64,000 bases of DNA from DAOUJI01 sp965224415 (lineage in GTDB: Bacteria > Chloroflexota > Dehalococcoidia > Lucifugimonadales > JAGWBF01), in the NCBI GenBank assembly GCA_965224415.1, contig CBDCZB010000001.1:62001-126000 (forward strand). The letters run 5' to 3'. The notes under the pieces are model-generated. The model was given only the letters and a program-made list of their open reading frames with translations, was not told the DNA's origin and did no database searches. Below are positions 1 through 5,925 of this stretch, in pieces (within the stretch, counting starts at the first letter, position 1; every line of letters begins with the position of its first letter). The position numbers and the translations under genes are program-made.

Positions 1-399
1 ACCGATAATATCTATTTATAAAATATAAAAGGCCCGTAGCTCACCACAACCACGGGCCTAAAAAGGAGCTTCCGATACCATCGTTTCGCCAGCTAATGGA
101 AAAGCCGAGCGTGATACACTCCGCGAAGTAGAACGCCTTGCGGGTCGTTCAGGATATTTCCGAGATAAAGGCTGAAATGCAACGCCAAATGCGGCAAGTC
201 AGACAGTCTTTACCCCCTAGCTTTTGGCGTTAAAGCTCCATTTTCGATTATACAGAACGGGTAAATTCCGTTCAATAATTCATGACCACCGGAGCCTAAG
301 TCCTCTCTACGCCAACCAGCCCCGCTCACCATGCTTGAGCAGGGCTGGTTGGCAGGGCGCCGGGAGCAGGCAAGCTCCCGACGCTAGTCTAGCTGTGGT
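1..399. other. gene-poor stretch with hairpins
   Basis: No convincing gene is visible. A frame on the plus strand runs from about 60 to 233 and contains an amber codon at 129-131; its second half reads as a basic helical peptide ending at TAA 231-233, possibly a decayed gene end. A perfect 12-bp inverted repeat (311-322 with 342-353, plus an inner 4-bp extension) forms a strong hairpin downstream of the secreted-protein gene, without a T run. Base composition is more AT-rich than the rest of the window. Confidence 0.4.
30..59 (-). terminator. rho-independent terminator-like hairpin
   Basis: An 8-bp perfect stem (30-37 pairs with 52-59) with a 14-nt loop. Read on the minus strand, the stem is followed by a T-rich tail (complement of the A-rich bases 17-30), so it could end minus-strand transcription from the secreted-protein gene. 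That gene ends about 340 bp upstream, so the link is an inference. Confidence 0.4.
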
Positions 400-1218
400 C
401 TATGAATACCCGATGAGATTCCACCAGAGAATGCACTCAAAGTGAGCCGGGTGCGGCGGGCCTACACTGTGTGAGCAGCCGGCATAGAACATATCGGGGG
501 CATATAGACCACTCTTGCCTCCGGCCTTAGCTCGGCTGCTGTGCGGGTATCCAAGCACTGTATTGTGGAAATATCCAAGGGTTTCCGACCAGATGAAAGT
601 CGGCCCGTCTAGATTGAACCCAGCGTGTATACAATTGTCCACAACCCAAAAGAAGATGTTCTGCCCATATCTGGCGTGGCAGTCATGCCAGGGATTCTCT
701 CCGTCGTAGACATTACCTCCGCCAGATAAGGATGCTGTCTTGAATTTCACCGATGCCCTAGACCGAGTCAACATTTCGTTGACGGGGTGGAGTCCTTGAA
801 ATTCGGCGTCGGCCCGCACTTCCCATTTCCATCCAAGTGCGCCCGCAGCACTCCGTGCAAGTTCCTCGTCCATGCTCGCCACTAACTCGCCCCATCTCCT
901 GTCGGGCACAACATTTGCTACGGTCACAGAGCAATCCTCGTTGATGCGGACCCGCACTCTTTCTATGGAGCCAGTCAACTCGATTGAGAAATCTCCGTCG
1001 CAGCTTCCGTCATCTTGAGAGGTGAGTTGGGCGACATTATCGCCTATTGAGTCTACGGACAACGCTATCCTTTCGCCGCCCTCCATCTGGAAAAACGCTC
1101 CAATGTTGTCCGATACAGGCGGAGTCTGGGCCGATGCTCCGGGCAGCCCTATGGCAAGCAGGGTAAGCACCGCCAAAATACCAACGATAAGGATGGCCCG
1201 AAAAATGTACGCCTTCAT
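400..1218 (-). CDS. secreted protein of unknown function
   Basis: A 272-residue protein with a clear Sec signal peptide: a basic start, a hydrophobic stretch at about residues 8-25 and an Ala-Ser-Ala-type cleavage site near residue 30. The mature part has several cysteines (for example in DGSCDGDFS, EDCSVTV, HDCHARYG and DNCIHAG) that could form disulfides outside the cell. The C-terminal third is rich in aromatic residues and His. I do not recognise the family. The ATG is preceded by AAGGAGG at good spacing. Its sigma70-type promoter overlaps a long dyad, so its expression is probably repressor-controlled. It is transcribed away from the selenoprotein gene at 1590. Confidence 0.75.
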   Translation of the reverse strand: MKAYIFRAILIVGILAVLTLLAIGLPGASAQTPPVSDNIGAFFQMEGGERIALSVDSIGDNVAQLTSQDDGSCDGDFSIELTGSIERVRVRINEDCSVTVANVVPDRRWGELVASMDEELARSAAGALGWKWEVRADAEFQGLHPVNEMLTRSRASVKFKTASLSGGGNVYDGENPWHDCHARYGQNIFFWVVDNCIHAGFNLDGPTFIWSETLGYFHNTVLGYPHSSRAKAGGKSGLYAPDMFYAGCSHSVGPPHPAHFECILWWNLIGYS

Positions 1219-1227
1219 AACGCCCCT

Positions 1228-1270
1228 CCTTACATTTTCGGATACTATATATTATCCGATTGATGTAAGG
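1228..1270 (-). promoter_or_regulatory. extended dyad (operator) over the secreted-protein promoter
   Basis: Nested inverted repeats share a centre near 1249: outer arms 1228-1235 and 1263-1270 (8 bp, perfect) and inner arms 1239-1244 and 1253-1258 (6 bp, perfect), with an AT-rich middle. The dyad covers the -10 box, the probable transcription start and the ribosome binding site of the gene ending at 400. A dimeric repressor site is the simplest reading; an mRNA 5' hairpin is the alternative. Confidence 0.55.
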
Positions 1271-1277
1271 ATGTCAA
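1249..1277 (-). promoter_or_regulatory. sigma70-type promoter of the secreted-protein gene
   Basis: On the minus strand a consensus TTGACA (1277-1272) is followed after 17 bp by TAATAT (1254-1249). The predicted start lies near 1242, leaving a leader of roughly 24 nt that contains AAGGAGG. Confidence 0.6.
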
Positions 1278-1341
1278 GGGAGCCGTTGTCCGCTCCAAGG
1301 CTCAGCTTGACTGCCAGACGTGGGACTGATAGGGTTAACGT

Positions 1342-1404
1342 GTTGGGCTTGTCCATTTAGGATCGAGCGGTCGATGGCGAAGGGATGGAATGGACAAGCC
1401 CAAC
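1342..1404. repeat. 16-bp inverted repeat with 31-nt spacer
   Basis: The arms 1342-1357 and 1389-1404 are perfect reverse complements of 16 bp, separated by 31 nt. The element lies between the two divergent promoters of the secreted-protein gene and the selenoprotein gene. The same geometry (16-31-16) recurs with a different sequence at 14327-14389. There is no T tract, so a normal terminator is unlikely. Confidence 0.6.
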
Positions 1405-1492
1405 TTCATCCATATCACAACGGGAATTTCCGGTCAACCCTACATTGCGGTTTCAACTGTGGCGATGCCCAATATAAATGAGCGTCTATAGC

Positions 1493-1520
1493 TTGACACA
1501 TCGTCAATAACCGTTAAAAT
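1493..1520 (+). promoter_or_regulatory. sigma70-type promoter of the selenoprotein gene
   Basis: Consensus TTGACA at 1493-1498 is followed after 16 bp by TAAAAT at 1515-1520, about 70 bp upstream of the ATG at 1590. This supports transcription of the short UGA-containing gene as its own unit. Confidence 0.6.
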
Positions 1521-1589
1521 AGTGTCATCATCAGGCGGGCCAAACTATCGCCCGTCGGTCATGTCCAACGGAGCTAAGGAGGTTGGGTC

Positions 1590-1865
1590 ATGTGGAAGAT
1601 CAACATCGACATTGTCTACTGCGTTCCTTGACAGTACCATGCAACCGCCACGTGGTTGGCGATGGAGTTTTTCAGGCACTTCGGTAAGGATGCGGCCATT
1701 TCCCTGACGCCCGGCGCAAACGGCCGGCTTGAGGTCTACCTCGACGGGGAGAAGATCTTCGACCGCAAGGAAGAGGACGGCAAGTACCCCGACCTGACCA
1801 GGGTCAGGGAGCTTAGGGCTGTAATCCAAGAGAAGCTGGACGCAGTTCCCGTAGCCGCAGACTAG
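1590..1865 (+). CDS. SelW/Rdx-family selenoprotein (in-frame UGA = Sec14)
   Basis: A 91-residue thioredoxin-fold protein of the SelT/SelW/SelH (Rdx) family, small redox proteins that use a Cys-x-x-Sec or Cys-x-x-Cys site. Translation from ATG 1590 gives an N-terminus ending in YCVPU, with TGA at 1629-1631 as codon 14 and Cys at codon 11, exactly the family's active-site position. The reading frame then continues without another stop through the conserved core (FFRHFGKDAAISLTPG, then GRLEVYLDGEKIFDRKEEDG) to TAG at 1863. The start is supported by AAGGAGGT at 1576-1583, 6 nt before ATG. A conventional caller would see only the part after the UGA, from TTG 1656. A SECIS-like hairpin follows the UGA. 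The alternative is a pseudogene with a nonsense mutation, but conservation on both sides, the promoter and the terminator argue for a live selenoprotein. The selA, selB, selC and selD genes are not in this window. Confidence 0.85.
1629..1665 (+). promoter_or_regulatory. bacterial SECIS-like hairpin after the Sec UGA
   Basis: Directly downstream of the UGA (1629-1631) the mRNA can pair 1637-1640 with 1662-1665 and 1642-1646 with 1654-1658, with small bulges between. This leaves a 7-nt apical loop (1647-1653) whose first base is G. The loop begins 16 nt after the UGA. Published descriptions of bacterial SECIS elements give an apical loop with a G in its first two bases, placed about 16-37 nt after the UGA, so this element fits. 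Confidence 0.6.
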
Positions 1866-1890
1866 CCTCAACCCGATACACTGAACACCC

Positions 1891-1926
1891 TTCAGGCCCT
1901 GCTTCGAAGCAGGGCCTGAACTTTTT
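1891..1926 (+). terminator. rho-independent terminator (overlaps tmk 3' end)
   Basis: A perfect 30-bp palindrome (1891-1920) is followed by C and five T on the plus strand, a strong terminator for the selenoprotein gene 25 bp upstream. The palindrome also encodes the last residues and stop codon of tmk on the other strand, so it is shared by two convergent genes. Confidence 0.8.
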
Positions 1927-2641
1927 CCCATATCGCTGCCGCTACGGTGCCTTCGGGACCAGATGAATCAACTACAACCCAAGAGGACGGATTTTGGGCA
2001 GCCTGCTCCAGATAACCTTCCTTCACCCTCCGGTGGAATTCCAGTTCCTCCGAATCAATAGCGTCGGGCTCTTCACCCCTCCAAGCACGAGCCTCTTCCA
2101 GCACCAGTTCCTCGGGGTAACCAGAGTAAGGCTCATCGATCCCTAAGGAACGGCTCTCTTCCAACAGTATTTCAAAGGCCATCTGCCCCCTCTCATCCAT
2201 CGAAAATGGACTTCTCCGAGGCAGACTCTCCTCAATTGGAAGGTCTAACAACACGGTCAAGTCGGGAGAGAGATCCCCGCAGGCCAGCGCATTGAGACGA
2301 TCGATTATATCCAGGTCAATTCCTCTGCCATAGCCCTGATAGGCTATAGTAGATGCCTTAAACCTGTCGCAAACCACAATTTCGCCTTTATCGAGAGCTG
2401 GCCGGATTACCTCTGCGACATGCTGCGCTCTGTCAGCTAAGAATAGGAGAAGTTCAGTCGCAGGGCTTAGATTACCGGGTCCCTTTACCCAATCGCGTAT
2501 AATCTCGCCTAGCGGGAAGCCTCCGGGCTCCCTGGTGGACACTACGCTGTAACCAGATCTGCTCAGAGCGGACGCCAAGCGCCTCGAATGGGTGGTCTTG
2601 CCGGAGCCGTCGCCGCCCTCGAACACAATGAAGGCAGACAT
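1892..2641 (-). CDS. tmk: thymidylate kinase (dTMP kinase)
   Basis: Phosphorylates dTMP to dTDP with ATP in dTTP synthesis. Visible motifs are the P-loop GGDGSGKTT (residues 9-17), REPGG (about 37-41), the DRF motif (92-94) and STIAYQGYGRG (97-107). The C-terminal element EFHRRVKEGYLE (about 201-212) is also typical. At 249 residues it is some 35-40 longer than usual; the surplus lies at about residues 145-195, in the region of the mobile LID, as an acidic Glu-rich insert. It begins 4 bp after the R3H ATPase stop, so it is translated as the last gene of the pdxS operon. Its 3' end overlaps a terminator palindrome shared with the selenoprotein gene. Confidence 0.93.
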   Translation of the reverse strand: MSAFIVFEGGDGSGKTTHSRRLASALSRSGYSVVSTREPGGFPLGEIIRDWVKGPGNLSPATELLLFLADRAQHVAEVIRPALDKGEIVVCDRFKASTIAYQGYGRGIDLDIIDRLNALACGDLSPDLTVLLDLPIEESLPRRSPFSMDERGQMAFEILLEESRSLGIDEPYSGYPEELVLEEARAWRGEEPDAIDSEELEFHRRVKEGYLEQAAQNPSSWVVVDSSGPEGTVAAAIWEKVQALLRSRA

Positions 2642-2645
2642 GGGT

Positions 2646-4223
2646 CTAGCCCTTGAAGAGGGTCACGTACCTGTTGGGTTCCTGGCCGCTGCTGGTGGAG
2701 GCGACGTCGTATTTTTCAGCCAACATGTGTTGGAGCCGCCGGATGTACGACCGCTGCGGCGCCAACTCGACTGAGGGCGCTCCATTCCGCACCCGCTCGG
2801 CAGCCTTTTCGGCCTCTTTCAAAGCGCCGTCCACCGTATCGTCGTCTTCCTCGCCGCCGCCCGATACGGACCGGAGCAGCTGCTGTATCTGGGGTCCCGA
2901 GTTTTTCCGAAGCACGTATATCGGCTTGCCGGCCCGTTCTGCGATTCTAACCAACTGGGAGCCGCGCCGGTATAGGCTCTTGGTGGTCAGGACCACATCG
3001 GCCGCACGCAGGTCGTTCACCACTCTCGTAGGGATTCCCAGGCTTCGGCCCGCGTCCTCGACTTTGTCCCTGCCCACGCCGAAGAGAAAGACCTTCACGC
3101 TTTGCCGGGAGCTTCTGTCCAGAACGGTGGGAGGTTCATAGCCGTAGGCGTCCTCCGGTCCATTGCGCCCGGGGCCGTTGACGACGGGAGCGTCCGGAAC
3201 ATAGACCCCGCCCACTTCACGGGTCTTGAGCACCTCACCTGCCTCGTTCAACCGGCGGGTTTCCGGAACTATGGGATATCCCCGCAGCCATGTGTCCACA
3301 ACGGTAGACACATCCTCGTGGACGGCCACCTTTTCCCAGCTCTGTATCTCGACCACGACGTCAAAAGTGGGAGGAGCTTTGCGTTCCAACGTTGTCTTTT
3401 GGGTCCCGCGCCGCCGGGCCTCATCATCTCCGAGGGTCACCGACTGAATCCCTCCCACCAAGTCGGACAGCGTGGGATTCATCACTAAGTTGTCCAGGGT
3501 GTTGCCGTGGGCGGTGGCGATTAGTTGGACACCCCGTTCGGCTATGGTGCGGGCTGCTATGGCTTCCAACTCGGTGCCCATCTCATCGACGATTATGACC
3601 TGGGGCATGTGGTTCTCCACGGCCTCGATCATCACGTTGTGCTGAAGCTCGGGGTGCGCCACCTGCATGCGTCGCGCATGGCCTATGGCAGGGTGGGGAA
3701 TGTCGCCGTCCCCTGCAATCTCGTTTGAGGTGTCCACGATAATGACCCGCTTGCGGGCGTCGTCGGCCAGGACCCGGGCCACCTCTCGCAGCATGGTCGT
3801 CTTGCCCACGCCGGGGCGTCCCAGCAGAAGCACGCTTCTTCCCTGGAGAACGAGGTCCTCAATGACCTTGACGGTCCCCAGGACGGCGCGGCCCACGCGG
3901 CAGGTGATGCCCACGATGTCGCCCTTGCGGTTCCGCATGGCGGAGATGCGGTGGAGAGTTCGAGGAATGCCAGCCCGGTTGTCTCCTCCGAATTCACCGA
4001 CACGGGAGACGACGTAGTCCAGGTCATCCTGGTCGACTTCCTGGGAGTCCAGGAGCGCCTCTTCGTCGATGAACCTGGCTTCCGGCGGCCTGCCCAGGTC
4101 GAGAATCACTTCAAGAAGCTCTTCCCGGTCTTCTCTGGCCTCCAAGGGAATGCGAACCCTGGGCGGCAACACGTCTTGCAGGGTCTTAAGTTCGTCCTTT
4201 ATCCAGCGCTCTACTGTCGTCAC
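2646..4223 (-). CDS. R3H-domain AAA ATPase (Ycf45/SpoIIIAA-like)
   Basis: A 525-residue P-loop ATPase of the Ycf45-like family. The N-terminal part precedes an RNA/DNA-dependent-type ATPase core with Walker A GRPGVGKTTMLRE (about 138-150) and a Walker B-like VIIVDEMGTE (about 209-218). Then comes a long linker, and the C-terminal end (about 490-525) resembles an R3H single-stranded nucleic-acid-binding domain (RSYIRRLQHMLAEKY). Family members are found in plastids, cyanobacteria and many Gram-positive bacteria; the exact role is not settled. Start is GTG at 4223 behind a GAGGTG motif inside the end of pdxT (6-bp gap), and the stop is 4 bp from tmk, so all four genes probably share one transcript. 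Confidence 0.85.
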   Translation of the reverse strand: MTTVERWIKDELKTLQDVLPPRVRIPLEAREDREELLEVILDLGRPPEARFIDEEALLDSQEVDQDDLDYVVSRVGEFGGDNRAGIPRTLHRISAMRNRKGDIVGITCRVGRAVLGTVKVIEDLVLQGRSVLLLGRPGVGKTTMLREVARVLADDARKRVIIVDTSNEIAGDGDIPHPAIGHARRMQVAHPELQHNVMIEAVENHMPQVIIVDEMGTELEAIAARTIAERGVQLIATAHGNTLDNLVMNPTLSDLVGGIQSVTLGDDEARRRGTQKTTLERKAPPTFDVVVEIQSWEKVAVHEDVSTVVDTWLRGYPIVPETRRLNEAGEVLKTREVGGVYVPDAPVVNGPGRNGPEDAYGYEPPTVLDRSSRQSVKVFLFGVGRDKVEDAGRSLGIPTRVVNDLRAADVVLTTKSLYRRGSQLVRIAERAGKPIYVLRKNSGPQIQQLLRSVSGGGEEDDDTVDGALKEAEKAAERVRNGAPSVELAPQRSYIRRLQHMLAEKYDVASTSSGQEPNRYVTLFKG

Positions 4224-4229
4224 TTCACC

Positions 4230-4805
4230 TCAAGCGCGAAAAGCATCGCTTAAAAAATACTCGTGAAACCTGCGATCTCTGGTGAGTTCGGGATGAAAAG
4301 AGGTGGCCAACATGCGGTCCTGACGCACCGCGACCGGACTCCCGTCGGACAGCCGTGCCATTACGTCCACGCCGTAACCCACGGTCGATATTACGGGAGC
4401 GCGGATGAATATAGCATGGAAAGTTTCCGCTCCAATGACCGGAACGTCCAGGTCCTCTTCGAAGCTGTCGACCTGGCGTCCGTAGCCGTTGCGCGTCAGC
4501 CCGATGTCCATCAACCCCATGGGAACCGGGTCGGGCTCGGTGAGATCCCTGGCCATCATAATCATTCCGGCGCACGTACCCCACAGGCGCATTCCGTCGC
4601 TGGCCAGATTCGCGATCGGCGCCTTTAGTTGGTATAGGTCCATCAGACGGCTGAAGGTTGTGCTCTCGCCCCCGGGCATTATGAGGCCGTCCAACTCCTG
4701 GAGGTCGTCGGGAAGCCGCACCTCCACAGGGTCATGGCCCAAACCCTTTATGGCTGCCACATGCTCGGCGAAATCTCCTTGTACAGCCAGGACGCCTACT
4801 CTCAA
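4230..4805 (-). CDS. pdxT: PLP synthase glutaminase subunit PdxT
   Basis: The class I glutaminase that releases ammonia from glutamine and channels it to PdxS for pyridoxal 5'-phosphate synthesis. Hallmarks are GVLAVQGDFAEH at the N-terminus, MPGGEST (about 44-50), the nucleophile Cys in WGTCAGMI (about 75-82) and the catalytic His-Glu pair in SFHPELT (about 171-177). Length 191 is normal. The start at 4805 is TTG, with only a weak upstream purine stretch. It lies 45 bp after pdxS in the same operon. Confidence 0.95.
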   Translation of the reverse strand: MRVGVLAVQGDFAEHVAAIKGLGHDPVEVRLPDDLQELDGLIMPGGESTTFSRLMDLYQLKAPIANLASDGMRLWGTCAGMIMMARDLTEPDPVPMGLMDIGLTRNGYGRQVDSFEEDLDVPVIGAETFHAIFIRAPVISTVGYGVDVMARLSDGSPVAVRQDRMLATSFHPELTRDRRFHEYFLSDAFRA

Positions 4806-4850
4806 CTTCTTTCTTGGCGCCTCGTATGGTTCGGCCGGTGCATCGCGGCC

Positions 4851-5738
4851 CTATAGGTTCCCCCGCGGAGAAAGAAGGTCTTCCTCCTTCAGCGTACGGG
4901 CGCCGATGCCAACCATAGGCTCACCGAGGTCTTGGGAAACCTCCGCGATGATATGCGGGTTGTTGTAATGAGTGACCGCCTGCACTACGGCCCTGGCCCG
5001 CTTCTCAGGGTCGCTGGACTTGAATATCCCTGATCCGACGAATACCCCGTCGGCTCCCAACTGCATCATGAGAGCGGCGTCGGCCGGGGTGGCAACTCCG
5101 CCAGCGGCAAAGTTTACCACCGGCAGCCTTCCCTGCTCCTTGGTTTCTTTTAGCAGATCCAGGTCCACGCCCATGTTCTTGGCCTCGGTGGGCAATTCGT
5201 CGTCTGGCAGGTTCTGTATGCGGCGTATGGTTCCCATCACCGCACGCATGTGGCGGACAGCTTCCACCACGTCTCCGGTTCCGGCCTCACCCTTGGTCCG
5301 AATCATCGCAGCGCCTTCTTTTATACGGCGGAGCGCCTCGCCCAGGTTGCGGCAGCCGCATACGAAGGGCACCTTGAAATCGGCCTTCCACACGTGGTTG
5401 TCCTCGTCGGCCACCGTAAGGACTTCCGATTCGTCGATGTAGTCCACTCCCATGGCTTCCAGTACCTGGGCTTCCACGAAGTGACCTATGCGGCACTTGG
5501 CCATGACGGGGACGGTGACTGCAGCCATTATTTCTTTAATCTTGGTGGGGTCGGCCATGCGGGCCACGCCGCCGGCGGCTCGGATGTCCGCCGGGACTCG
5601 CTCCAAGGCCATGACGGCGCAGGCCCCGGCTTCCGCCGCAATCACCGCCTGCTCGGCGTTGACCACGTCCATGATGACCCCGCCCTTGAGCATCTGGGCC
5701 AGCCCAGCCTTGACTTTCCAGGTCCCCGTCTCTTGCAT
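4851..5738 (-). CDS. pdxS: PLP synthase subunit PdxS
   Basis: The TIM-barrel synthase that condenses ribose 5-phosphate, glyceraldehyde 3-phosphate and PdxT-derived ammonia into pyridoxal 5'-phosphate. The two active-site lysines are visible in PVMAKCRIGHF (near residue 80) and IRTKGEAGTGDVVEAVRHMR (near 148), as is the stretch VMALERVPADIRAAGGVARM. Length 295 is typical. It heads the operon pdxS-pdxT-R3H ATPase-tmk; a GGGAGG lies about 11 nt before the ATG and a near-consensus promoter lies further upstream. Confidence 0.97.
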   Translation of the reverse strand: MQETGTWKVKAGLAQMLKGGVIMDVVNAEQAVIAAEAGACAVMALERVPADIRAAGGVARMADPTKIKEIMAAVTVPVMAKCRIGHFVEAQVLEAMGVDYIDESEVLTVADEDNHVWKADFKVPFVCGCRNLGEALRRIKEGAAMIRTKGEAGTGDVVEAVRHMRAVMGTIRRIQNLPDDELPTEAKNMGVDLDLLKETKEQGRLPVVNFAAGGVATPADAALMMQLGADGVFVGSGIFKSSDPEKRARAVVQAVTHYNNPHIIAEVSQDLGEPMVGIGARTLKEEDLLSPRGNL

Positions 5739-5773
5739 CTGGCTCTCGACCTCCCTGTTCCGTTAACAACCCA

Positions 5774-5802
5774 ATTATACGATGGGCCTAGTCCGTTATC
5801 AA
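5774..5802 (-). promoter_or_regulatory. sigma70-type promoter of the pdxST operon
   Basis: On the minus strand TTGATA (5802-5797) is followed after exactly 17 bp by TATAAT (5779-5774), about 36 bp upstream of the pdxS start. This is the best promoter match in the window. The rest of the 187-bp divergent gap contains a GC-rich hairpin (5815-5821 with 5833-5839). Confidence 0.7.
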
Positions 5803-5925
5803 TAAACCGGGGGCGGTGGGGATCTGGCGGAGCCCCACCTTGCCCCTATTAGTCGGAGGTTTGCGCCAGGGTGTAGAATATAGGGCGCTCAAGACGGGGC
5901 GGCCGCCAGCTATCAACCAAAGGCG

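Noticed and set aside
132..233. Short frame after an amber codon that reads as a basic helical peptide
   Set aside because: No start codon with a ribosome site, no known family and only 33 codons; kept only as a remark in the intergenic entry.
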